Below, piece by piece: positions 10,561-23,250 of a stretch of DNA of 64,000 nucleotides; position 1 is the first letter of the stretch, and each line of letters starts with the position of its first letter. Origin of the DNA: Amyelois transitella. Its lineage: Eukaryota > Arthropoda > Insecta > Lepidoptera > Pyralidae. The notes beneath the pieces were generated by a model. The model did not search any database, was not told where the DNA came from, and worked only from the letters and a program-made list of their open reading frames with translations. Made by a program: the position numbers and the translations under genes. The DNA is taken from the NCBI RefSeq assembly GCF_032362555.1, contig NC_083533.1, positions 5,001-69,000 of the forward strand, read 5' to 3'.

Positions 10561-13500
10561 TCACGAGCCGACTCCGTTTGCTGGCGGCGTCACCGGAAAC
10601 CCATCTTTCACCACCAAATCTTTAACATCTATTTTGTTTGTCACCGAATCTGTTAGTTTAGCACTGTTGTTTCCTTTTCCATGTTCTGATTTATCAAAGG
10701 TTTTAATTTCTTTTTTATTATTACTTCCAGACTTATCACTTTCATTATTATGCTTATCAGTTTTTGCTTTGTCAGCTGCATTTTCGGAAACAACAATTTC
10801 ATTTACCTTATGATCATTAACCAACCTTCCATCTCCAACATTAGCTTTTTCTTCAATTCGTGGAATCGCTTCTACATTATTTTCATTTACTTCCACATTA
10901 ACCTGTCCATCTCCACTTACCTGTTCTTCATCAATTCTGCTCTGCTCCAACCGAACTCTCTCTTCTTCCACTAGTTTCTTTTCTTCTTCTGCCTTCTGTT
11001 TCTTCTCTGCGAGTTCCTTCCTCTTCTGTGCGTTCCACCACGGCATGAACCGCTGAAACATGACTCTTGAGCGGTGTTGGGGCTTCAGCACCCAGGACAG
11101 GGCCATGTCCGCGTCCGCGATCCTGGAATTGCACAAAGACAAATAAATTTACGTCGGTTACTGTTTAGTTAATATTAAAAACAAAGTGGAAAGGCCGAGT
11201 TCCTCGACCAAAGGGAGGTTCTGATTGTCCGATTTTATGTATGTTCATTCATTCACATAATTACGTCTTCGTAACCGTCTTAAAAAGACTATTCAGCCGT
11301 GTGGCTCAGCGATGGAACTGTCATTCAAAAAGTGACTGTTTGCTAACCCATGGCCTACAAGAACAATCCCAAGCTTATCAGCCTTTCCTATGTATGTATA
11401 TGTTAAAACAATGCAAAGGGCAGGTACGACGGACTTTGTAATCATGAGATAAGAAAAGGAATGGCATGTTGAAATTATTGTTTACTATAATCTATTATAC
11501 AATGCGATGTGTTGCTTGCGTCATTAAACTTGTTCCAAGCGTCATTTCCATATTGATAATGACAATAGGCGGTGTATCAGGCTGTATACTAAGTGTGAAA
11601 CCAAGGATTCAAACTGGGCGTGATTTCCATTCAACACAGCTGACTGTTGGCTCTCTCTGCGGGAAGACGTGATTGTAGGTATGTTATTATCTAAAGGTTT
11701 CGAATTAACGCTGTTCAAAATGTTAAAACGATCCGGTGTATTTCGTATCGCTCGTTGGAGCCTTTCTTGGTCGACAACATAATGAGATCGCTAGTCTAGT
11801 AGCGTGCGCGTGCTCACCTGCGCTTGAACCGCTCGCGGTCGAGCGCGTGCCGCTCCCAGTGGCCGGCGCGCGCCTGCCGCGCCGCGAACGACCACACGCG
11901 CATCACGTGCACCTTCGGCGGCTGCGGCGAGAACTGCACCTGCAACGGAAGGGAACCGTTTCGTGAATAATTATAAATCTACACAATAACATACCTATTT
12001 GTTTTTATCAAACTGGGTACAATACAAATAGGAAACGCCGTCGTCAAGGAGATCAATCTCTAGGATAGTTTTAGATTTTGAATATTAAATGTAGGTTTCT
12101 TATGTGGTCCAGCGGTGCCCTAAAAGCAGATTACCAGAAATTCTCTGTGACACCGGAGGTCCCGGGTTCGAGTCCCGGCCAGGGCATAATGAGAAAATAA
12201 CTTTTTCTGATTGGCCTGGGTCTTGGCTGTTTATCTATACAAGTATTTATTATAAAAATATAGTATCGTTGAGTTAGTACCTCGTAACACAAGGCTCGAA
12301 CATACTTCGAAGCTAACTCAATCAGTGCAATTTGTCCCGTATATATTTATTTATTTTATTCTTACGGACACGGAAAGAATCGATATCGTTCGGGTCGGGC
12401 TTGGGTTAATAATTAGGGGGCACTTGTTTTGAAATACGTATCTTGGAAGAGATTGCAGTGCGACAAGGCCTTTTCTCGTATTATATTATTGCCCTGTATC
12501 TTTTATGGTGCAATAAAGTTCTAAGACGGTTTCAAACGAAATTGACAAAAGAAGAATTTGGAACCAAACACAAGAATTACGCACGTAATATGTAACTGCA
12601 TAATGGTTGTCATTGCAGCATATTTGAGCAGAATTGAATACGTGACCCACACCATGAGCACAATGGCGGCCGCCTGCGACAGCGTGTTATCTCGAACAGC
12701 GCGACCGAACACAAATCAATGATAGATCCATTGTTACTCGGCGGACTAAAACGGGCTGTCGGCGGGTTCACTTATATCTTTTAAACTATCATTTGGCTCC
12801 CAATCGCCGCTGCGTTTCAATATCTCATCTCATTGCTTCCTCATAATCTAAAGTTGGCTAGAAATCATAATTCCAACTAACAATGGACTAAGGGATAGGT
12901 CGATTTCAGAATTGGTCTTTATAGACTCGTCGTTAAAAAACCTTCTTCATTAAGTCATTCTCAACCGTACCTTTCAATTGCACTTGCTTTATCTATTTCG
13001 ATAATCGACTACCTTGGCTGTATCTATTTCTCTATCCATATTAACCACATCAAAATTAGTTACGGTTTCTACTTTGCGAATCTATTAGCTTCACAATATT
13101 GTCTGCTGTCTTGTAGGTTATTTAGTAAACCATTAGTTCAAAAAGCTGTTCACCCCGTAACGTAAGCAGATTTCCTTACCTTTCGTCACATCACATATCT
13201 TTTTCGAAACAGTCATGTCATCATGACGACTGACTGCCGTGAACACGCAACATTCTAAAAAATTATGAAATGCGCCCCTTGCACCCTGATGCAATAAAAG
13301 AATAAAGAATAGAAAGTGTACTGAGATGACAATCAGTTGAAACTTCACAGATAAAGATACGTAATCAAAATGGAAGAAGAACAAAGTTGAAAATGGAATC
13401 GTTTGTATTTCCTAAAGTTTTGCTCCGACACGACATTTTAAGCCGTGGTTGAAACGTACGCTGAAATGAAGGCAGAACCAGGATGTTGTTCTCTTATTTT

Positions 13501-16500
13501 GGCTTAGTTTCATAAAAAAAATTAAAGAGTTTTATCATAAATTAAAACGGAATCAAGCACCAGCTAGAAGTGAATGAGAACTTTTATTGATGATTTACCA
13601 GAACAGATCTTGCAAACCGTTTTAATGAAAATTACTTCTTCAGGTTTCCAGTGCAATTAAACATTATGATCGTATTATCTTAAATACAAATTTACTTTGG
13701 TAAATATACTGACACACAAATAGCGGAAGAGAAGCTGCAATTGTCAGCTACACTTCCATTGTTGGTTCGAAACAAGACTTTTTTATAATACGTTTAAGTA
13801 TTCATCCAAAATTGTTTTTGAACTCGGACTACCTGCTCTTCAGAAATCTGTGACCGTAGAGATGAACAAAAAGAATTCAAAAAGAAATGTACATTTCTTT
13901 TTGAATTGGTACCAAAAATACAGCGACAGACGAAAAAACATTTGGAGACCGAAATGGCCAACAAAAACGAAAAAGTTATGATCCCTTGCAGAAAAAAAAC
14001 GAAATACAAAAAACACAAATTAATAATATCAGATGAAAAATTGATGATATAACTGTGTATTTTCTACCAATGTCAGCAACAACAACTAAAGAAATCAAAA
14101 ACTCGTGTATTATTATTATATAGGTATTTTACTATAAGAATAATCAGTAGTCACCTTGCGAGCCTGTGTTTACAAACATGGAATTCCATTGAGTCAGATG
14201 TGACGTCACGCGAATGATTCACTTCAATACGTTTAATTTTACTCTCGATAGTGACGTGGGTGTCGTCGGCCATGTGATGTCATGGACTCTAATAAACACC
14301 GAATTAGTCTCGAAGTCAAAATTCTGAATCTGGAATCGTCGCGATTCCTGAATGTTCTCTTGTGTACGAAACATTTTATTTGTCTTCGCAGATTATACTA
14401 TCGGTTATTTTATCCCAGAATCATGGATTTTTTGGACATTGGAAAAACATTTTGTCTCGAGGAAAATGTTTCGAAAATACTACTAAGTTGTAAAATCATC
14501 AAAATAGATACTATCTGTATCTTTGTCGTATCTGTACACAAACGACGTCATTACAAATAACAACTATTCCAATTCGCGGTCAGCCTGGTGATTGAGAAAG
14601 TGCAAATTCATTGAATTCTTTCCTATTGACTTCCATTATTTATTTTGCAAGAATTAACTTGAGGGAAACCTTGCATAGTCTCTAGCGCGGGGATTCCCAG
14701 TAAAATGTTTCTGATACTGCAGAGCTCATTTTAGTTTATATGTTAAGATGCGGAAAAATACTGCATTTCTTTACGAGAGAGAGATAGAGAGAGACAACGA
14801 CTCCTAATTGACTGCGGAAAGTTTTCGAATGACTGAAGTCCTTATCTTAATGTTTATGATTTACTAACAAAAAATAATTATCTATGTAAAGAAACGTGAT
14901 AAAAGTTGTGTAATGAAATCCATTAGTCAAGTCTGTCCCTAACTGGAAGTCTCCCAATAAATTTGTAATAGCAACAGTTATGTAAAAATCAATTAGAGAT
15001 AATGAAATATAGGCTTCCATCATGTTGTATTGAGGGACAATTATACAACAAAAAAAGGCGAGCGAGAACACTGAAGGTAACAAAGGTAAGCTAACTCACA
15101 TAATTTTGTGAACCATTGCTGCAAATGATCATACAAAAGATTTTTGAAAAGCACATGTACTCAACAACCTATCAGTTACAACAATAGACACAGAATCTTT
15201 AGTCTTTCCCTAGTCCCAAGTGACAAAGAGAATTGTTTTTGCAGTTTCGTCTACCTGGCATGGGTCGACAATGAATTTGGAAGGACCTGAAGCCATTTTT
15301 CAACGCACTTTTTATACTACATAGAAATGCAAACAGGCTTTGCCATTCTAACGTTATAATAAAATATTACTGCCAGCGCAGTTAAAATTGCCTATTTAAT
15401 TACTCATACTTAGACATTTTAACAAACAAACATACCGCGATAACCAGTTGACCAAAGAATTTAAGTTGCCAGTGATAATGCAGTCAACAGCTGTGAGTAC
15501 ACACTGATGTCTATGTTGTTGTAAATACATGCTATATTGCAATGGACGCTCAGCTTGGTTTCGGTACATCTGACCTAGCGACGAGGTCAAGCGGCCTAAT
15601 AAATATACAATTTATTTATGATTACAACCCAACAAGACCGTTTTTATTTACTGTTTGACTACTTGTGTATTAGTGTCATATCAAACTTATCTGTATTACA
15701 ATACTAACTTGAAATAGAGAACCTTATTTGTAGGCGCTAAATGTGTCGTTATACTTTTATTCGAATTGGAGCAAAACATATTTTTGCGACTAGTTACTAA
15801 GCTGCTTCTCGTCAAATGCTAACTGAGAATGCAATCATAAACACGCCAAGATGAGAGGTATACTCGGTCACACAGTCTACATGCGTACTAATATAAATGG
15901 GAAAGTAAATCGGGGCGTATGTTGCCTTTTCAAGGCTTAATCACAATCTGTTTCTGTACTGAGATAGTTTCATGATCAATGAAGGACACGAGCTATTGTA
16001 AATCCGCCTTATTAGTTACTTTATGTAGTACGATGGAAGTTTACTCAAGCGTAGCCGCGAACAGAGCCTAGTCCACAATAAACAAAGAGTAAACAATGCG
16101 ACGAACAAAACGTGGCATTTTAAAACGTGACTGTTCTGCCGTGTACCAGTCGCAAGTATATATACTATGTACACTCCATTGTGGATTGTTTGTATAATAT
16201 TAAATGTCTGGATAATTGGCAATGTAAATATTATATAGCAGAAATGACGAACGAAATGTCGGAAATGGTATGGTTTATCGGGACTAACGCCAGAAAATCT
16301 ATTATAAGGCGATTACAATTTTGAACTGAATGATATGTGAGGTAAAGAAATATGATCATAAGAAACTTTGATCGAAAGATTGATGATAATGATAGAATAT
16401 ATATATAGATCATCGAAAATACACAATTTTTGCGAGGATTAAAAGCTTTGGCAGAGATAGCTAGGCAACAAAATGGAAGATGACAATAAATTTTGATTAA

Positions 16501-19500
16501 CGCTTGGAATAACAACTAAGTCGAAGACAATCACAGTGAGAATACCCACAAACAATGACGCTACAAAAATCAAATTGTGAACTATCGTGGTGTGTTTATT
16601 TTAGGAGGTAGTCTTGATGTTATGAACCTTTTTCTTAACTAAAACAAAAGAAAAATCACTCCAACCGATCCTGACCCGACTGGTCAGCTACAACGGTTTC
16701 TGAATGCTCTAAAAAAGCAGAAATTCTGTAGTTTTAAGAATGTGTTCTTTGCAGCAGAAATTGAAATTATAGGTAGAGTAATGGTCAAACGGGTCACCCA
16801 CGAATCCGCGTGTCAATTTAATTAGGACTGTACTTGGCTCGATTCCCTTTTTCCCCAAGGTTACGATTGCAAGCAAAACTAAATAAAATGTAATAAAAGT
16901 GGCACAGCCGAAATTATCTATACTAATATTATAAAGATGAAAAGTTTGTTTGTTTGAACGCGCTAATCTCAGGAACTACTGGTTTAAATTGAAAAATTAT
17001 TTTTGTGTTGAATATACTATTTATCGAGGAAGGCTTTAGGCTGTATAACATGACGCTGCAACTATTAGGAGCGAAGAAATAATGGAAAGTGTGAAAAAAA
17101 CGGGGAAAATTATTCATCCTTGAGGGTTTCAATGATGGCCAAAATAACTTTTCCATGCGGACGAAGTCGTGGGCACAGCTAGTATATAATATAGTTTGTT
17201 TTATTAGAGCTGACGATACAACTGAATAAATAACCTAACGAAATTTTCAATCAACGCTGCCTATCCCCTATGCCTTATACATAACAATCTAACACAATTT
17301 TAATTAGTATCATCATCATCTAAGTGATTTGGAGTCCAATCAGAAACAAACGCTTAAAACTCCAAGTTTTCGACCTCGAGCGGTTAGAAGCGGCGTACCT
17401 TCTCACACAACCTTCACAAGGCCGTCGTCGGACTGTCCAGGTAAAGTACAACTCACTATTTTGCAGTCGGTGGAAGTAATAGCAACAGTAGCCTTATCGC
17501 GTAAAGTTTCGTAGTATTTCATCAGTCGTCCACTGATAGCGAGTGGTATTGAACATGAAGTAGGGTAATTATTATCGGAGCAATATGTCGGTAACATAAA
17601 CATCGACAGACATGTAGTACAGACAAGGACTTCGCTGGTGAAAAATGTAAACAAAAGCAATATTTCACCCTTCTCATTCTTACACAGCCAGCAAGACAAG
17701 AGAAAACTAACCATATAATGCGGAATAAAATATCAAAAGGAAATATACTTGTTTTAGAAAGTTACGAACGGAGAGACGTATACATTTTTTGGAACATAGA
17801 AATTATTAGGATTGTAAGTGCTTCTGAGAGTTCGGCCATTGAATCATGACTAATTCATAACTATATGTATGCTGGGAGTAAGAAATACTTATTGTTTATA
17901 ATGCAACACATAGAAATAATATTGACTCATACAAATAACACGGCGGGCCTCCGGAAATGTTGATACTACAGATAAGATGAGAGATTGCTGACCAAACAGC
18001 GCAGATAACGTAGGTTAGAAAGGAGGTCGTGGACCTATATCTGTTATTTGGCACGACAGAGAAGAATAAAACAGTTTCAAGGTGAACAAAATATAGAAAC
18101 TAGCTCATATAACATCAGTCAGCTCTTCCTAATCCGTCGAAGCAGCGACCATTAAGCCTTTGGCTGATTGGACACATGGTTTGGTATAGGATTTGATTTT
18201 GTAAACGCTGACCTCTTAATTGCCAGCTTCAACAAGAGTGAACTTCTCCAATTATACTAAAGTACAACAACGGATGAACATTGAACTTCGCAATTAGTCA
18301 TCAAACCCAGTTATCTGTACTCTTTTAAACATACCACTGCCATAGAGGCAAGCTTTTTTATACATAGTTCATTGACAGTTTGAATCATGCTCATGACTGA
18401 TGGATGATGTATCGAATCATCAATTAAAAAAGGTATTTGAAATTCGGAATATAAAGCCTTTGCTTCTTTACGTTTTGTAAATTACCACCTCACATGCTTC
18501 TTCAGCGAACTCCACGCTTAGAAGCCGACGACCAAACTGGAAAACACTATTTTGGAAACCCACGTTTTTAGTTCAGTGGCATGAACTCTTATATAAGAAG
18601 AAAATTTATCAAATGACAGCCGTAATCAGATACAGAAAAGTGAACCAAAAAGAATTGGAACTCCGCGGTAACAACTTGACGCATTCTATGCTGTCTACCC
18701 ACTCTGGATTTTGACTGCTTTACATAAAAACAACAGATGCGAGATTTCAATGAGATCAGTTTGTCGTCAAAATAGCCACTCGGCGTCATCTCTGGATATA
18801 CTGAGGTCAAACGCTTAAATTCAACGTTCAGGGACTCAGGGCAGACTCAGCGGTACTAAGAAAACATTACTTATACTTTCCTCTTTTGGTATGCGTTAGT
18901 AATTACATCATAGCCGTCCGTATGCTGTATTTATATCCTCTTCATCCAGTTGTTGTGGGGCAGAAATCACTATGAGCGATAAGACCGGTCATTGTGCTTT
19001 GAATGTTTTAGTGAGCAATTAAAGAGTTCTAATTTCATTCACCATTCATCAGAGTAGCAGTCAAAAGGAGTTCGTTATGCCGGTCAAGCAATGAGTGAAC
19101 TTTTGCCGTTTTCAACTGCCTTACTTCCGATACTGAAGTAACTAGTAGGTACTTTAAGGATCCGAGCAAACGAAACATTGAAAAAATAGTCATTTCTTAG
19201 TTATACTTTGCCTGGGACTACACCAGCATAACTTATATAAGTACGAAGCAATGGAAATGAGAATCCCGCATTACGTGCACAAAGCCATACAACTCCGGAT
19301 GCAGCACATTGTATTGCGTGCAACATCGTGAGCTGTTATGCGACAAGGCCTTTCGCCGCGGAGTATCGGTTACGCTGTGTACCCAAGCTGTTTCGCTCTC
19401 GGCAAAATAGAATAAGAACGTGCAGCCTTTTGCAGTAATCATAGTAATAAAGCAGAGATGGTGACAAGAGGAAAGGTCACCGTCTACTCCATCTGCAATC

Positions 19501-22500
19501 TGTACTGGACATTTACGAAGATAGATCATATCAAAACTTAAATGAGTGGCAATTTACTCACTTTTACAAAGTATATGTCTCAACTTCCTCTATCTTAAAG
19601 GCTCACCAAAAAATACTGAGAGAGAAGGTAAAACATATTCCTTTTCAACGTTCGGGAATCGACCCCCAGTGATGTATATGATGATGGCGATGTCCTTAAA
19701 CTGTGACCCACATCCAAAATTGGCACGTCAATGTCTACTGTTACCGCGTTACCTATGTCTTTGGCGCAAGAAAGGTTTATAAACATTCATGAGGAACCTC
19801 GAACAAGTCTGGACAGCCTGTAGGAGTCTTTGGGTTGTGGGAGGTGCGCGGGAGTCGAGTGGAGATCAAAGAACAATAGACACGACCCATGGATTTACCG
19901 ACATTTCGGTTATACTCGTAAGGATTCTGACTGGCGCTGCAGTGAGAGAAGAACTCTTTTATTATATTCTGTCAAATAATATATTATTCATTGTCATTTG
20001 TTGATTACACAATTTTTTATTATAATCAATCGTTTGGTCTTAAAATCGAGACAGGAGTGTCACTGACTTATAGCAGTATACCATTATATTAAGGTATCAT
20101 TTTAAGGGTCATTGATAATACCATGTAACAAGTTACTATATTTCTGAATTTATTTCACCTCTAAAAACTTCCGTATTAAAAAGTGATTACTATACAGCGC
20201 CAATAAAAACGCGATAAAACCAGATTTGATACTTATTGCGTAAATTATTTCAATGTTGATAGTTATGGCTGTTGCATTCGTGTCAGTCACGGTCAGACAA
20301 AGAATGACGCTGTCCTTATCTTCTTGATACGAAGAAAAGGGACGGAAACAACTTTAACACTACTGTGTTCAACTTTTATTTTCATGTCAAACAGGTTTTA
20401 GTAATTATACAACTATAGATTATTTAATGAATATTTTATTTTATTAAAATTACCTACTTACTTGAATTCCAATGATTAGAATTTCAAATTGTTGTAGGTA
20501 TTTAGTCTTTTCTAGATTATAAAGACAGCTACGGCCTAGTTGCATTATCTGTTAAAATTTTAGGGCATTAGGTAAAAACTCAAATGTTAAGGGGATGTTT
20601 GGTATCGCTTTACGTAAAAACTAATGGACGGAATTTGGCGTTTTGAAACTACTAGGTACTTTATTAATTTTCAGATAAAAAAAATGTTAATAAATCCTAA
20701 ATATGAAAACATGAGGTACATAAAAAATGTCGCAATGAGGACCTTACGCCGAAAGCTACGCTGGTCTTGCAACTCTTATATGTACATATATCCAAGTATG
20801 TCATAGACCATCATAAACCAAACGGACGAAATTAAATCAAGATAATATTGTTATTGTTGGCAAAACGACGCGGCAGCAACGCCGCCTACATTGTGTTACA
20901 CTATTACTTCCTATTAGCAGAGGGGGTTAGCCAGTTATTACAGGAGCATTGACTGCCCAATTTTTGAAGGTGTTGCTAGTTTTCAAAGAAGACTTTTAAG
21001 GTCACATTTAAGGACCGCTGCAAACTTGAACCATAGCTTACCGGAGTATATAAATGTAAATCTAACATAAATACTTAATAGACTAGCATTTTTCAGATAG
21101 TAATTAAAAGATTTGAAAGTTTGTAAGGAATAAAGTGAGACACTACTCAACCGATTTTGATGAAACTTGGTGAGATCTGCTTAGAATAGACCTTAAGAAT
21201 AACTTTTATTCTGGATATTCCAGCCCCAAAAGATAGTATTGACTAAACTCACCTTCTTAGGCGGTTGGTTCTTTCGGAGCTTCTTCTTGGCATCATTGAG
21301 CAGCAGCCCAGTAGACTTCAGATCAATAACTGACTCAAGTTCCAGATCTTCACTCGGTATCTCCGCACATATGTTAACTGCGTGATCCACTTCATCTTTA
21401 TCTTTCTCTTCATACAGGCTTCCGTCTGTTAGATCTCCAAAGGTTTTTGTGATTTTATGGGGCATTCTCAAGTCGCCTGACTCGCCACAGCCTGAGTCAC
21501 TGATTTCAGAATCTGAGTCAGAATATTCAGAATCAGAGTCAGTCTCATCTCCGAAGACATCATGTGAGATATAGCAGCTGTCTGGAGATTCTTCAAAGAT
21601 GATAAATGAGTCTTCAGATTCGCAGTCTGATGGTCGCTTGGCTCGTGGGCTGTCTGTGAACACAACTTGGAAGGAATCATCACTGTCCGTGCCGGAAGCT
21701 GAACGGAATCGCCCGGCAACCTCATCGAAACAGTCTTCAGTAGATGATGCTAAACTTTCTACTGATTTATTTAAACCTACACTAACTACTGGAGAATCTT
21801 CAAAGCTCGACAGATCCTCCACTATTTCATCAGCAAAAAGCATGTCGTCATGAATCAGTTTGGTTGTTTCTGCCTTTTTCCGCTTCCCTGTTGATAGTCG
21901 ATGCCGGTTCTTGAATCGTTTGTCCTGTACTTTGGCAGTTGGAATGACTTTTGGCTTGGCTTGTTGTGTTTGAAGATCTTTGACCGGTTCTGGGGCAGAA
22001 TCGGAAGAGTTGAGCATGCATTTAGTGTTCTTCTTACGTCTCTCCTTCAGAAGTGCCTGCAGCTGCATGATTTTAGATTCACAAGAAGACACTGTCTCCA
22101 TGGTAGTTTGCGGCTCCTCAAGCTTCATGCCATCACCCACATCTGTTTTCACTACACAGGGTGTAACATCGTCTTCTTTGTTTTCATTAACACTAGGATC
22201 CTTCAGATTCATCACAGCGGTTTCAATCTTCATTTTGGGCGCATCAATTTCCAAAACCTCACATCCCTGATATTGATATGGAATAGTAAATGTTAAGGGG
22301 TCGCTGTTACTATCACTGATGAAGTCTTCAGGACTGAAAGCATCTTCAAAGCTGTCTTCAACCGAGCCGGGCTGCACAAACACTTTCTTCTTTCGCTTAG
22401 ATCTGAATGTGGTGCACTTAGGAGATGTCTGAGCAGGTTTGTCGGTTATCAGCTGCCGCACCAGGTTCAGCTTGTCCTCACAGGCAGCAACGACGCTGTC

Positions 22501-22914
22501 GCAGCCATTCATGTCTGAGCACTTGTCTGTGTGAGCTTGAGCTTCAATATTTTTATTTTCAGATTTGGCGCCGGGCCAGATTCCGGGCTGCGCGTCTTGT
22601 GCGGGCAGCGACTCGCAGTCGTGATAAGACAGCTCCGGTGAGCTCGCACGACCCGAAATTTTCCTGTAAATCACGCTGCACATGTGCAAGGCGGACCGAA
22701 TCAACCAAGGCTCGGGCTTCTCACTCTTACCCTCGGATTTTTTGTCAGTGGCTATTTCCGAAAAGGTTTTAAAATCTGGGTGGTACATATCGTATAATTC
22801 ACTCTTCATGTTTTTGTCTGGATCGGAAAATGAATATGTTGAATAATTCACGGACGGAACGGAAAGGTTTATGTTGCGCCTATTGCGCCAGTTGACACCT
22901 GTAGGTATATTCAT
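10561..22914 (-). CDS. PPP1R15: PPP1R15 (GADD34/CReP), PP1 regulatory subunit for eIF2alpha
   Basis: Coding exons at 22914-21253, 11939-11818 and 11122-10561 join in phase to give about 781 residues. The start is the first ATG of the long exon, in a good context (ACCATGA). Residues 554-557 are KVQF, the RVxF-type PP1-docking motif. Residues 578-592, RAGHWERHALDRERF, match the conserved eIF2alpha-contact motif RxGxWxxxAxDRxRF, followed by RRIADAD. The family brings PP1 and G-actin to phospho-eIF2alpha, mainly at the ER, to end the integrated stress response. The N-terminal 554 residues are acidic and Ser-rich with repeated DSF...F..SP motifs; residues 68-84 (WLIRSALHMCSVIYRK) could be the ER-binding amphipathic helix. 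The tail after residue 625 is charged, first Lys/Glu coiled-coil-like, then low complexity. The 9.3-kb second intron falls exactly before V555. Confidence 0.92.
12101..12345 (+). mobile_element. tRNA-derived SINE (family B), altered head
   Basis: Pol III B-box-like GGTTCGAGTCCCGGC is followed by the family B body (TGATTGGCCTGGGTCTTGG) and the 3' end ATTTGTCCCGTATATAT. The A-box region, normally TGGCGCAGCGGTA, is disrupted by about 30 extra bases, so this copy probably lacks a working promoter. Confidence 0.85.
16917..17182 (+). mobile_element. Helitron-like element D1, complete, 266 bp
   Basis: It starts TCTATACTAATATTAT and ends ACAGCTAG, inserted between A (16916) and T (17183). TC...CTRR ends and A^T insertion without duplication are Helitron hallmarks. 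GGACGAAGTCGTGGGC just before the end can form a short stem. There is no ORF. Confidence 0.75.
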
Positions 22915-22958
22915 GGTAGCTAGCACAAACACAAGATTCACCACAGTCTAAGAGGATG

Positions 22959-23250
22959 CTACGCCATCATCACTCACGAGGACATTGTCCCGGTTTTGGT
23001 AAACTTAGGAATGGATAAATGCTTCTTGTTGATACAGCTATTCATTCTAGGACTAGGACACAAGGTAAAAGGCGAAGCACGCCAAGTATGTGATTCTGGC
23101 AAGTAATCCGATGAATAACAAGAAATTGAGTAAATTCCAGTACTGGGAATCACAATGTCACTTGCGGGTATTTTGTTTTCTTTGTTTGCAAACGCGTAAT
23201 GGAGCTCCATTGTAACGAAAATAAATAACACGTCTTTACACTTCAGCCAT
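22959..23250 (-). promoter_or_regulatory. Upstream ORFs in the presumed PPP1R15 leader
   Basis: Three ATG-initiated ORFs precede the main ATG on the minus strand: MAEV-stop (23250-23236), a 78-codon ORF (23210-22974) and MMA-stop (22970-22959), the last ending 44 bases before the main start. The first two have good start contexts (CAAAATGG, ACAATGG). In mammals uORFs let PPP1R15 mRNAs be translated when eIF2alpha is phosphorylated. Whether all three lie in the mRNA depends on the unknown transcription start. Confidence 0.5.

Larger units (their letters stand above)
11940..21252 (-). other. Large PPP1R15 intron
   Basis: The intron is bounded by GTGAGT after 21253 and TTGCAG before 11939 (minus strand). 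I recognise a SINE at 12101-12345, a complete Helitron-like element at 16917-17182, a decayed Helitron-like stretch near 21120-21200, and a short (GA)n run near 14777. About 13-16.8 kb and 17.2-21 kb are AT-rich and hold nothing I can name, including no convincing nested gene. Confidence 0.75.

Noticed and set aside
14282..14560. 92-codon ORF in the PPP1R15 intron as a nested gene
   Set aside because: It has AT-rich codon use, no domain, and no splice or promoter support.
21901..22772. Plus-strand ORFs of 84-131 codons opposite PPP1R15
   Set aside because: They are antisense shadows of the long PPP1R15 exon, with no conserved motifs.
22914..22944. PPP1R15 start at 22944
   Set aside because: That position is GTG; the first ATG is at 22914 and has the better context.
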